Assembly: GCA_902363045.1 (NCBI GenBank)
Contig: CABIYX010000003.1
Location: 3,419 to 67,418 of the forward strand
Direction: 5' to 3'
From: Clostridiales bacterium
GTDB taxonomy: Bacteria; Bacillota; Clostridia; Oscillospirales; Oscillospiraceae
Length of the DNA stretch: 64,000 nt
Position numbers and translations under genes: made by a program. The notes beneath the pieces are model-generated. The model was not told the DNA's origin and did no database searches. It saw only the letters and a program-made list of their open reading frames with translations. Position 1 is the stretch's first letter, and every line of letters begins with the position of its first letter. Below, one piece after another: positions 15,937-25,788 of this stretch.

Positions 15937-18900
15937 TCATTTATTCTGATCCTTTACGCGCTGCACAATCTCATCAAGCTCTGGAATCTCTATCAGATAT
16001 CCTTGGGCGCGCTCCAGTGTATCGCTGTTGCGATAAATCATATCACCGTGCTTTTGCAAATACTGCGCATCGGGAGCCTCAATAATCATCCGCGAGGAAA
16101 TTCCATCATTGACCCGGAGAGCCACGCGTCCGTTAAGTTGCGCCTTTGTGGTCGGAGGAACGAGCTTTGCCTCTGGCCGTTGAGTGCAGATCACAAGGTG
16201 AATGCCTCTGCTACGCCCGGCCTGCGCGATTCGTTGCACAGGCTTGAAGAACGCATCCCTCTCCTTTTTCGTTTCCAACTGGTCGGCCAGATCAGCAAAC
16301 TCATCAATGACCACTACAATCGGCTCGAGTTGCTTTTCGGCCTTTTTGTTGTACTCTATGATATTTGCTACTCTTGCCTCAGCCAACAGTCTGCCCCTGC
16401 GTTCCGACTCTTCAAAGATTACATCCTTGATAACCTTCGTGGCCTCTGTCGCATCGGATATGATTGCGCCGGAATACAAATGTGGGAGTCCCTCAAAATG
16501 GATGAAGTCCTCCAGTTTGGACGAGGACAACACCAACTGTAAATCTTCCTTGTGCGGATGGGTCATCAGCAGTGTAGCGAGCATCGTAAACAGGAAAACA
16601 GATTTGCCAGATCCGGTGCTGCCGCCGACCAGCATGTGCGGCATTTGCCCCAAATCCTCTATCAGATCGCGGCCATTCGGTGTGCGCCCGAGCGGGAAGA
16701 AAAGCTGTTCTGGCGAAGTGACCGGCGGTAATTTCTCAATCACGTCACTAAACAATACCTTCTCTCGCTGAAGCCGGGGAACATCGAGCAGTAGTTCGTC
16801 GGAATTGGGAATTGGCTGAACAATAACGCCACTGCGTTTCATTTCACGCCCGATATCCTCGAGATGGCTGGTTAAGCCCTGCAATGCCTGACCTCTCGCC
16901 AATTTGAACTTTATGCGTATTACGCTCGGGCCGACCACAGTGTCACCGGCGTTACATTCCTTGAGGTTTACATGATAATCATTGCAGGACCGTTTGAAAT
17001 CCTTGACCAACTGCTCGATTTCCTCGGAGCTAACGCTCACTGGAATTTGTTTCGGCACAGATTTCGGCGCAGAAATGGTTACAGGTGTTTTTTCAGGTTC
17101 CTCCTCTGGCTGAGAAAGCGGTTCCTCCACCGTGGATGCTTTTTCGGAAGTGTTTTTTGAGGTGGTGTCATTGGCAGTAACGACAAGCCCGTCAATTACC
17201 TCTCCAGCCCGTTTCATATCCTCGTCTTCGGGGGAGGTCGCAACGGGTTCCTCGCTCTCATCGAAATCAATCGTAACAGAAGTCTTCACGACCCCATCAT
17301 CGCCGAGAACATCCCGCTGGATTTCATGTGATGTCAACTTCCAGAAATCGATTCTCACATCTTCGAACTCGGGATTATGGCATATGATGTGTTCACCGCC
17401 AGTCGCCTCATTTAATTTGATGTGCAAAATAATGCCGGAAATATCAATTTGAATGTTGCCGCCCTTGCCATTCCCGAATGCCTTTTTCAAAATGCCATAC
17501 CACTTTTTCTGCCATTGTACATCATGGACATTTCTAAAGCATTCAGAGACAATCTGATATTTCAGGACTTCCCGCCGCGCCGACGTAAACATATCGGTTG
17601 CGTCCGCATCGGCAGAGAAGATTTCCTTCAACATTTCCGCAATAGAAGCGACCTGATTAGCGGCGTGACCTGTGATTGCAAAGGAAGCACTCCCATCCTC
17701 TTTTGTGATGGTAGAATCGGAAGAGTCGTCCCGGGTTTTTACCTCAATGGGCTGGATGTGGAGAGTATTCTTTTTCTCTTCATAATAAAGCCCAACAAGG
17801 TCAGCACGCTCATTTCCGTATTTATTGTTTGAGAGCCAGAGTCTCGCCTTATCATCGTCAAGCGAAGCGACTAAAGAATCCTCATGCTGTTTCGTATACC
17901 ACGAAGCGGCAAACAGGGTTCCGATTAGCCCCTTTTTCTTGTTCTCGATGGCTTGCGTATCGCTCCCAAAGCGAGGAATACTAATCAGACCGTTGGAGGC
18001 AATATGGCCGAATTGCTTCAGCAGATCAATCAAGGCGCTCTCTTTCGGATAAAGATTGTAACCGCGAAGGAGTGTGATGTACTGCGCAATAATCCGCGAA
18101 TGGCTCGATGCCCAAACATTGACCCTTCGCTTGTCGTACTGCATTTCCCCGATAGGAATGGAAGCCTCGGGCTGGTAGTTATTCGTGTCCCGATCTGCCG
18201 CCACCAACCACTGCACCTGCATATCATGGATTGTCGAAACAACATCCGTCATGTCTGCGTTGCCATTATAGGTAGTGCGCGGATTCATGTTATTGCTGAT
18301 AACATCAGCGAATTTCATCAGTTTGTGATAATCACCAATCAATCCCGAATCCACCTCAGTAGAGGGAAAAATGCTGCCCCTGTGTTGGATTTCATCAAAG
18401 TCATAATCATAGGTGATAACAAGCGGGTTAATGTACAGGTTTTGGCTGTTCGGTCCGAACTCAATAGCGTATGCGGACTGGTCAAAATAGAACGCAACAT
18501 GAACAGGCTTATCTTTGAGTAGCTGCTTTATTTCGCCTGCCGATGCAACATTTTTTATGCTGATCGCTATCTTACCCGTTCTCAGATACTCGCCAATCTC
18601 ATAATCCTTGCCTGAATAATCGAGCTTGGAAAGTTCCGTGTTGCCGTTCTGATTGCGCGTGAGATAGACATCATACACGACTCGTCCGCAACCGTTTTTA
18701 TCCATGAAAGCTTTGATTTGCCGAATGATCCCGGTCAGTTCGGGTGCGTCCACAGAGCAAATTCTTACCTCTTCTTTGGTGTATGGAGCAAAACCAATCC
18801 AGCGCGAGAGGATTTCGCCGACAGCAGTCGTCCCATCATCACCGAGGTAACGGTTGGTCTTGTTTTCAAAGGTTGGTAGCATTTCGATATTGCCGGAACA

Positions 18901-20691
18901 CGGCAGCACCTTATCATCCATTGTCCCCGTCACAACTCGATTGGCAATAACAAAGCTCAGAATTTGCGGCAGTTTTGAGAGAACCTTTGCCAACGCTTCC
19001 TTATCCTCGTTACTCAACGCGGCTTTCTTTCCCAGCAGACTGCGGAAAACCTCATAGTACCGCCAGAGATAAATGGGATGAAGCGGGAGCAGGATCGCCT
19101 TCCATTCCTTCGGTGTCTTGATGTAAAGTACATCGAGTAGCAACAGTGCGCGGGCGACATAGCCAGTTCCTACCGCACTAATCTGGCGCATTGTGGGTTC
19201 GTTGACGTTAAAAGCATGATATAACTTTTCCCACGCCCGGATGTAGTTAATCAGGAGATTTCGACTTTTCTCATCAGAACCAAACAGCAGAACCGGATGA
19301 TACATGATCATATCCAGTTCACGGCACAGGGCGCTTCGATACTCGGTCAGTTCTTTTATAATCGGCAAAAACGGTTCTGCCGTCTCAATCTGCTTTTCGG
19401 CAAATTGAGAATCAAACTGAGTCAGAAAATCAAACAGGGCCTGACCGCCATCAATCCCGCCCTTAAAGGCAACAAGGGATTCCTCGTCCTTCGGATTGAA
19501 ACTATACTGTTCTTTGATATCCGCAGAGATAGCATCCTTCAAAACGGTTTCCTCAGTTTCAATCAATGCACCCCATGCCTCGTCATTGCAAACACGCCCA
19601 ACGAGTTTGCGGAGATCCGTCTGATTATTCTCCAGCACAATAGGTCTGTCACCGAATCTGCCGCCGATTAATGGCAAATCCTCTTCGTTTTCGCCATTTT
19701 CTGTATCGTAGTGTTTTCTTAATGCCGCCAGCAGCTCCTTGATATTTTCGAGATCATCTTCGCTGCCAAAAACAACGGCATCCGAGATAAGAGTATCCAG
19801 TTCCTTTGGGCGGATAGGCGCAATGGGGCTGGGATCAGCATCTAACTCTTCGATAGACGGATTGCCTGGATTAACCTCCGGTTTTTTCGGTTGCTCTTTT
19901 TTCTGTGATGCAGAGAATAACTCCTGTACGGATGTAAAATCGAGTTCCTGCAACGTACTCTTCTTCGCATACTTATAGAAATTTTGGAGTGCGCGGTATG
20001 CCGTCTGGAGCCGATCCTTATCTTTTGTTTTGGTCCGGGCAAGTGAGCGGCTGAGCTTCTTTCGGGAATCCTCACTAAGCTGTCCGATAGAGATTATGAG
20101 TTCACGGTTCCGGCGTAGCCGATCCTCTGGCTTGTTTTTCGTGCTGAGGATATCAGGGTCAGAGAGAAGATTCAGCCTCCACATATTGACCGGGATGGCC
20201 GCAGATTGTTCGTTCGCTTCGCCAACAGCGGCAACAAAATCACTTATCGCTTCAAAGGAAAAGTAATCGGAGGCGTCCGAAAGAGCCGTCCAGAAATTGT
20301 GTGTTGGCGTATTGTTGTCGTTCTTAATCTGTGCGCCAATCAGATGCTGCGACAGGTCTCTTACAGACACCACATCGAACTCCGCGAGAGAATGGAGTTT
20401 ATCTGTATCGTTGCTGATGAACACCACAATATGCCCTGCACATTCCGGCATGCTGCGCCAAAGCACTGCTTTTTCAATGGAGTCAGAGAGAATATAGTTG
20501 TTCTTCTCGTCGGTATCGGCTATCGGGTAACCTACCGCTGCGGCGTAAATATACTGGCCCGTGCTTTCGGCGACAGAGGCCGTAATCTTATCCGCATCGA
20601 TAGAATCCACGCCTTTGACAATGATTCCGACCTTAGTTTGGGGCAAGCGTTCATTCAGAAGATCAACAACAATCTGCTGTTTATCAATCAT
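15937..20691 (-). CDS. DptH-like FtsK/HerA-type ATPase
   Basis: 1584 residues. The C-terminal about 270 form an FtsK-like motor: Walker A GGSTGSGKS (about 1358-1366), Walker B IVVVIDEFADL (about 1460) and a GRSRGIHLVICTQRP sensor. The large N-terminal part resembles DptH of phosphorothioation-dependent restriction: helical, with a segment near residue 975 (RADLVGL, then IQPIEVKTRDD) that fits a D...ExK nuclease core. A low-complexity Glu/Pro/Ser linker lies near 1170-1230. It likely moves along or opens DNA. It overlaps the previous gene by 8 bp and is followed by the SfsA gene. The similarity to DptH is my reading of architecture, not a search. Confidence 0.75.
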   Translation of the reverse strand: MIDKQQIVVDLLNERLPQTKVGIIVKGVDSIDADKITASVAESTGQYIYAAAVGYPIADTDEKNNYILSDSIEKAVLWRSMPECAGHIVVFISNDTDKLHSLAEFDVVSVRDLSQHLIGAQIKNDNNTPTHNFWTALSDASDYFSFEAISDFVAAVGEANEQSAAIPVNMWRLNLLSDPDILSTKNKPEDRLRRNRELIISIGQLSEDSRKKLSRSLARTKTKDKDRLQTAYRALQNFYKYAKKSTLQELDFTSVQELFSASQKKEQPKKPEVNPGNPSIEELDADPSPIAPIRPKELDTLISDAVVFGSEDDLENIKELLAALRKHYDTENGENEEDLPLIGGRFGDRPIVLENNQTDLRKLVGRVCNDEAWGALIETEETVLKDAISADIKEQYSFNPKDEESLVAFKGGIDGGQALFDFLTQFDSQFAEKQIETAEPFLPIIKELTEYRSALCRELDMIMYHPVLLFGSDEKSRNLLINYIRAWEKLYHAFNVNEPTMRQISAVGTGYVARALLLLDVLYIKTPKEWKAILLPLHPIYLWRYYEVFRSLLGKKAALSNEDKEALAKVLSKLPQILSFVIANRVVTGTMDDKVLPCSGNIEMLPTFENKTNRYLGDDGTTAVGEILSRWIGFAPYTKEEVRICSVDAPELTGIIRQIKAFMDKNGCGRVVYDVYLTRNQNGNTELSKLDYSGKDYEIGEYLRTGKIAISIKNVASAGEIKQLLKDKPVHVAFYFDQSAYAIEFGPNSQNLYINPLVITYDYDFDEIQHRGSIFPSTEVDSGLIGDYHKLMKFADVISNNMNPRTTYNGNADMTDVVSTIHDMQVQWLVAADRDTNNYQPEASIPIGEMQYDKRRVNVWASSHSRIIAQYITLLRGYNLYPKESALIDLLKQFGHIASNGLISIPRFGSDTQAIENKKKGLIGTLFAASWYTKQHEDSLVASLDDDKARLWLSNNKYGNERADLVGLYYEEKKNTLHIQPIEVKTRDDSSDSTITKEDGSASFAITGHAANQVASIAEMLKEIFSADADATDMFTSARREVLKYQIVSECFRNVHDVQWQKKWYGILKKAFGNGKGGNIQIDISGIILHIKLNEATGGEHIICHNPEFEDVRIDFWKLTSHEIQRDVLGDDGVVKTSVTIDFDESEEPVATSPEDEDMKRAGEVIDGLVVTANDTTSKNTSEKASTVEEPLSQPEEEPEKTPVTISAPKSVPKQIPVSVSSEEIEQLVKDFKRSCNDYHVNLKECNAGDTVVGPSVIRIKFKLARGQALQGLTSHLEDIGREMKRSGVIVQPIPNSDELLLDVPRLQREKVLFSDVIEKLPPVTSPEQLFFPLGRTPNGRDLIEDLGQMPHMLVGGSTGSGKSVFLFTMLATLLMTHPHKEDLQLVLSSSKLEDFIHFEGLPHLYSGAIISDATEATKVIKDVIFEESERRGRLLAEARVANIIEYNKKAEKQLEPIVVVIDEFADLADQLETKKERDAFFKPVQRIAQAGRSRGIHLVICTQRPEAKLVPPTTKAQLNGRVALRVNDGISSRMIIEAPDAQYLQKHGDMIYRNSDTLERAQGYLIEIPELDEIVQRVKDQNK

Positions 20692-22177
20692 TGCTCAGCC
20701 CTCCCAATCTGATTTGCAGAATGCCATCTGCCATTTCCTCTGCGAAGTCCATTGATTCGAGCGCCGAAGCAAATGAGACGAAGTTTGCTTCCAGTGCATC
20801 TTCATCGACCTGCATAATCATGCCGCTTTGACGGATCTTGTCTAACTCAAATTGACTCCCACCGATGATGATGCCAAAGCGTTCCCATAGACGTTCACGG
20901 ATCTCCTTGCCGTTCAGCACCTCATCCGGCCCCACACAAGAGCGAAGCATCATCTCCAAAACATCCTGTGAAAGAACGAATCGTTTGTTTGGATGTAACT
21001 TGTCCGGTGGATAGAGAATGCCAGAGGAGGTTCCTAAAATCTTCAAGCAGTTAACCGGATGTGAAGATGCTTCAAGCGCCAGCATGTCATACATCGTTTC
21101 TCCAAAGGTCAGACGCGCATCGTCCTCGGAGGCGGCGTTCTCAGCGCGTTCCTTTGCCAGAGACCAAAGCGTTTCCAACTCGTCCTTGCTGGTGTTGGAA
21201 ATCTTCTTATCCTTCTTATAGGTCGGAACACTGCATTCGAGTAGCCCCTTTTTATCAAAGCCGTTCTCCTCCAGCCACTGAGAGTAACCCCATGCATAAA
21301 AACGGTTGATCGATTTGTGCATCTGCGTATACGACATTTCGGACGCTCTGGCAACGCTGCTCTGACTCGGAGCCTTTCCAGAGAAATCCAGCAGAATCGG
21401 TCTAATCTGCTCACCGCAGTAGAATGCCTCGAGCATGGCCATATACCGAATCAGATGGAAGATGCAGAAAAAGTTGAACAATCGAAGTTGGGTAAGTGTA
21501 TTAGGATGCACCTTGAAATTTTCAAGAAGGCAAAGGCCGCTCTCTTTGATTCCCTGCAAGAACCATGCTGTATTCTCGTTTATATTCTGGAAAGCCGGGA
21601 GTTCTTCGTGGCGACTCACATCTTGAAACTCTTCCATGTCTTTTTCTAACACCGGCTCGAACAGCAAGGAAATCGGGTCATTTGCAGCGGAGAGCACATC
21701 CTTTATGTAGTTTGCCAAATCAGGACAATACTCCTTGATGAGACCGCCAATGAACTCGCCGGTGTCCTCGTACATTGAGCGCCGAGTGATAAAATAACAT
21801 GATCCAGCGGAATAGGAAATCATGTCGTCCTTGAGCCCCTTTACGACATAAACACCCTTATCGGCGGAAAGTAATCTCTGCATGACGTTTCGGAGAGATT
21901 CCAGAGCATTCTGCGTGACGCTTTCCTCGATTTTCTCTCTCTCCTTCATCAAGTCATAAATGGTGTCGAGTTCGTTTCCCTTCGGCACCATGCCTTTCGC
22001 ATCAGAAACCAGTGCCAACCGCTTAATGCTCATGGTGGTATTGTATTTACCATAGATGCTTCTCAATACACCACCCGCAACATGGACAGGTTTGATGGAA
22101 CCGCCATTTGGAGTGAAGCCAACATATTTTCTATCGACAGCCGTTCTGCTGTCGCTGAGAAAAATCTGCTCTGCCAT
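20684..22177 (-). CDS. unrecognised 497-residue protein in the DptG position
   Basis: No motif I can name. It is a soluble, mostly helical protein. It has an aromatic, Cys-containing stretch near residues 235-260 (LRLFNFFCIFHLIRYMAML) and a C-terminal region (FVLSQDVLEMMLRSCVGPDEVLNGKEIRERLWERFGI cut into parts) like a winged-helix tail. It starts 1 bp after the stop of the DruA-ATPase gene with GGAGG inside that gene, and overlaps the FtsK-like gene by 8 bp, so the three are produced together. In dpt operons the middle gene is dptG, of similar size; homology is not established here. Confidence 0.6.
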   Translation of the reverse strand: MAEQIFLSDSRTAVDRKYVGFTPNGGSIKPVHVAGGVLRSIYGKYNTTMSIKRLALVSDAKGMVPKGNELDTIYDLMKEREKIEESVTQNALESLRNVMQRLLSADKGVYVVKGLKDDMISYSAGSCYFITRRSMYEDTGEFIGGLIKEYCPDLANYIKDVLSAANDPISLLFEPVLEKDMEEFQDVSRHEELPAFQNINENTAWFLQGIKESGLCLLENFKVHPNTLTQLRLFNFFCIFHLIRYMAMLEAFYCGEQIRPILLDFSGKAPSQSSVARASEMSYTQMHKSINRFYAWGYSQWLEENGFDKKGLLECSVPTYKKDKKISNTSKDELETLWSLAKERAENAASEDDARLTFGETMYDMLALEASSHPVNCLKILGTSSGILYPPDKLHPNKRFVLSQDVLEMMLRSCVGPDEVLNGKEIRERLWERFGIIIGGSQFELDKIRQSGMIMQVDEDALEANFVSFASALESMDFAEEMADGILQIRLGGLSND

Positions 22178-22178
22178 T

Positions 22179-25100
22179 TCATGCTTCCTCCGTTCTTGAA
22201 CTGTTCACCGAGAGATACTTTTTATCCTCACGGTCAATCATGACATCAATTCGCTTTTTGTTCTGGATATCGAGCAGATTGATACTTACGATATCTTCCT
22301 CAATCCCATTAAAGGATTGCAGTTGTTCGATGAAACGCCAGACCTTCTTTACGAGATCGGACTCAAGGAAAAGGACGGGAACTCCGCGTTCTGCTTCCGA
22401 AAGTAGTAGATACATATCGAAGTCAATTTTCAGGAAAATGTTCGCTGCGTCCTTTTTCTCAAAGCGCACATAGTTCGGAATCATTTCAATTCCGGCCTGC
22501 ATATTTTTTTGGAGCATGGGTCTACCGATGCTAAAACTGCTGGCCTTTTGGGTACCGATGGAAATCAGCACCTTGCGCGGTTCATTATCAAACCTGTGTC
22601 CAGACCAAATCTTCATCTCGGAATTCGATGGTTTTGCACTTCCGAAGAATGCGTTAATTTTTCGAATCAGTTCTTTGACGATTTTCTTGTCGTTCTGCTG
22701 CAGGAAGGCTTGGAACTTAGAGACGTCATCATCAAGTATCTTTAGGAGTTCCTCACCGTGGGTATTGAAGAAATAAAACTGTCTTTTGCGGAGTTTGAAC
22801 AACTCATCATTATCGTAGGCGATGGTCTCGGCAGGAATCTTGTAACTCTCCACCCATGAGTCTGCCTCGAGATCATTCAGAATGATTTTCTCATCCCAAA
22901 GTGGGTGCGAGATCTTGACCGGATCGATACTGCGCCTTATTGCGTCAAACAGTCCACCCTTGCCCGCATAGACCAGATTAGCGATATCATATTCATCATT
23001 GCCGGCCGTCTGATTCAACTGTTTGCAGGTGCGGTTGCCAAAGATCAGGAAAGCAATGAGACTCTGCATCTCTCGCAGCGTTGCGTGATACCCCTGTAGA
23101 ACCACTCGTTCCAAGACGATAGACAGCCGTTTCTGGAACAGAGCACCATTTAACAAAGCGCGATTTCTTGTTACAACGCAGTCAGCGTGCAACGGGCATC
23201 CATCACATTCTTTATAATGCTCTTTCGAGGTGAGTTTAGTAATCGCCTGGGCAAGCACCTCCTGAGTAAGAACCTCGCGTTTGCTGAGATCAAATACGAC
23301 CACGCTATCAGGATTGCTCTCCTCGCTATGAAAAACGATTGAGGATGTCATTGCGCGGTATGCCTCAGCAATGGGCGCAAAAGCACTACCGTACTCCTTA
23401 TTCACGGAGTAGAGTACAGCAGCGTTAATCGCAATGACAAACGCTTTCCCGTTATCGTGAGCATTGACCCAGCCATCAAAAATCTCTCGATTTGATAGCG
23501 TACTGGCATCAAGAACGATTTCAATGGGCTTGCCCAGTTTTTCCAATGCGGGCTTCATTATTCTGATGATGTGTGTCTTACCATCGCCCGGATTGCCCGT
23601 AAGGACAATGTCTTTTCCGTCCTTTGCCGCGTCTATAATCGCAGAATCAAGTCTCGTTTTCAGGTGGATGAGAGATAGACGTTCGGGAGCAATGTGATCC
23701 GCATAACCGCTTGAACCGCGATAGAAGTCACGAACGAATTGGAGCCCTGCTTTTGCTTCGTCATTCGCCGGCATTTGTGCCACCTCCAATTGGGGGAAAC
23801 TCCACTCTTTTTCTCCATCAATTTGGTTTCCGACCATGAATGCGTTTTTATCAAACGCCCGTATCCGCTCATAGATCGGTTCATAATTCAGCCTGCTGGA
23901 GAGCCAACGCTCAGACCAATAATCTATAATTTTTTGCGTTCCGGTCTCATACTGCTCCATATCGGTGTAGTAGTGCGGTCTATCATCTTTGCCCAACAGG
24001 TAATCCGATGTATTAGTTGCAAGACAGGCTCCATATACGATTCTCGACATGGCATGCTTCGAGAAATCCTTTGAGTCCTCATTTGTGGCCTCAAGGAGTT
24101 CCCGGATTGCCATTGTGAGAAGACGCATTTTGGGGCTGGCACCCTCGCCGAACACATGATTGATCCGGTTAAATCCGTCGCTTGTCGCCTCGGTGAGACT
24201 AAGAGTTGTGGCCTTGCTGATATGCATCGTGCCGAAGCCAATTGTCATTCCGAGCCGTTTCCAAACGACATCAAAATCCGATCCAAATACCTCGCCGGGG
24301 ATTTTAAGCCGGTTATACTGGCTTGAGCCAACATAATATAAGGACGTAGTGCCGACATAGACAAGCTCCGCTGGACGACATACTGGCTGGCCTTTGAGTC
24401 TGCTGGCAATTTCGCTGGCTTTGTTTTCATATCGGGTTTTATAGTCATGGACGACCTGGGGAGAGGTGGCAAGCAGAGCAACGAGTTTTCCACCCAAGAT
24501 TTCGTTGTACGGCGGGATTGCTCCGCAAACATTCAGTTCCATGAGGCTGGAGCCGATATGCTTGGCCTTTTGAGCAACGAGGGCATTGCGAATTACAGAA
24601 CTACCAGTTTCGCTTTTGCAGAAATTAATCCAGTTCTCATCATAACCAGGATCGTTTACAACGTCGGTGAGTGTTTTCTTGGCAATCAGCAATCTCGCAA
24701 GCTGCTCGGCCCGTTTCCTGTTGTAAAGGGCTTGCTCTGTTTTTGTAGATATGCTTCCGAGTTCGCTCCGTTCATCATCGTTGTATCCGTTTTCGGAAGA
24801 ATTTCTGAGAGAATCCTGACGCTGTTGCTCTGCATCTGCTGCAAAATCAAGAAGCATACGGATATCTTCATCCGTTGGATTCCTGACCGTCATTTCTGTA
24901 CAAAGCTCGGAATAGTCGATGCCGGAGATACCATCCTCGATATATCCCAGCAGACGCTGGAACTCAAGACGTGCATCATCGCCGGACAGCGTGAGGATAT
25001 TCTCGATAAAAGCATGCTGGTTCCAGCCAATATAATCATCTCTACAAGTGATCTGCACGGCACAGTTTTCCAGGGATGCTATTCCCATGACTGCATGCAT

Positions 25101-25766
25101 GGGGTGGGCGGCATCTCTGATGAGATATTGCATCGTTCTTCCGGGAGTAGTCTCGGAAGGCGTGGACCATGTCAGCCGGAAATATCTCCAAATCTCTGAT
25201 ATCTTAAGGCCGGTAAACTGGTCCCGTTCGTTTTCCGTAACGAGTTGCAGATATGGCTGGATTGCCTGCTTAACACTAATCCTTCCTGCGTGCGCCTGTT
25301 CTAACCGGTTGGCAAGTTCAGGGCCGTCTGCAATAAGTTCGGAAATATCGTATCCGGCAGAGTTCCGAGCCTCCATATGCTTGATAAAGTCGGTAAAAGT
25401 AAGCAGACGCTCGTGCCGACTCTCACTCATCCAACTCCGTAGCAACTGCTTTACCTCGGGGGCAGACCCATCATGGGTAGAATTCTCGTTGAGGGTTGGA
25501 AGGTTCATGTAAAGGACGCCATCTCTATAAAACGCCTTCCACGAAGCATGGATAAGGTCCCGGAAGAGGAACCAAACTGCTCTGTATTTTTTTCGTTGAT
25601 TAAGATTGAAGGTGCATTCAGAAGTTACCCACTTGATTTCCTCATCCGCAATGTTTTCGATATCGGCCAGAGTCGTGTTCTCAGTTATTCTGGATACCGC
25701 ATTGTAAAACCGGATACGAAAATCACCTTCGAGCCTTGGCCTAAAAGGGATTTCCCGATTCAGCAT
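22179..25766 (-). CDS. DruA (DUF4338) fused to a DptF-like P-loop ATPase
   Basis: 1195 residues. Residues about 170-640 match DUF4338/DruA: TPGRTMQYLIRDAAHP, VMGIASLENCAVQITCRDD with YIGWN, LVYVGTTSLYYVGSSQYNRL, IGFGTMHIS, INHVFGEGASPKMR and IVYGACLATNTSDYLLG. A second domain begins near 690, with Walker A VLTGNPGDGKTH (about 718-726), a Cys cluster CDGCPLHADC (about 855) and a helical C-terminus, like the DptF ATPase of Dpt restriction. DruA is the signature of Druantia type I defence. The fusion suggests that target recognition or processing and ATP use are coupled. It is first in the operon after the XRE gene. The DUF4338 call is firm; the DptF likeness is moderate. Confidence 0.8.
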   Translation of the reverse strand: MLNREIPFRPRLEGDFRIRFYNAVSRITENTTLADIENIADEEIKWVTSECTFNLNQRKKYRAVWFLFRDLIHASWKAFYRDGVLYMNLPTLNENSTHDGSAPEVKQLLRSWMSESRHERLLTFTDFIKHMEARNSAGYDISELIADGPELANRLEQAHAGRISVKQAIQPYLQLVTENERDQFTGLKISEIWRYFRLTWSTPSETTPGRTMQYLIRDAAHPMHAVMGIASLENCAVQITCRDDYIGWNQHAFIENILTLSGDDARLEFQRLLGYIEDGISGIDYSELCTEMTVRNPTDEDIRMLLDFAADAEQQRQDSLRNSSENGYNDDERSELGSISTKTEQALYNRKRAEQLARLLIAKKTLTDVVNDPGYDENWINFCKSETGSSVIRNALVAQKAKHIGSSLMELNVCGAIPPYNEILGGKLVALLATSPQVVHDYKTRYENKASEIASRLKGQPVCRPAELVYVGTTSLYYVGSSQYNRLKIPGEVFGSDFDVVWKRLGMTIGFGTMHISKATTLSLTEATSDGFNRINHVFGEGASPKMRLLTMAIRELLEATNEDSKDFSKHAMSRIVYGACLATNTSDYLLGKDDRPHYYTDMEQYETGTQKIIDYWSERWLSSRLNYEPIYERIRAFDKNAFMVGNQIDGEKEWSFPQLEVAQMPANDEAKAGLQFVRDFYRGSSGYADHIAPERLSLIHLKTRLDSAIIDAAKDGKDIVLTGNPGDGKTHIIRIMKPALEKLGKPIEIVLDASTLSNREIFDGWVNAHDNGKAFVIAINAAVLYSVNKEYGSAFAPIAEAYRAMTSSIVFHSEESNPDSVVVFDLSKREVLTQEVLAQAITKLTSKEHYKECDGCPLHADCVVTRNRALLNGALFQKRLSIVLERVVLQGYHATLREMQSLIAFLIFGNRTCKQLNQTAGNDEYDIANLVYAGKGGLFDAIRRSIDPVKISHPLWDEKIILNDLEADSWVESYKIPAETIAYDNDELFKLRKRQFYFFNTHGEELLKILDDDVSKFQAFLQQNDKKIVKELIRKINAFFGSAKPSNSEMKIWSGHRFDNEPRKVLISIGTQKASSFSIGRPMLQKNMQAGIEMIPNYVRFEKKDAANIFLKIDFDMYLLLSEAERGVPVLFLESDLVKKVWRFIEQLQSFNGIEEDIVSINLLDIQNKKRIDVMIDREDKKYLSVNSSRTEEA

Positions 25767-25788
25767 GAATGAAAACCTCTCTCTCCGA

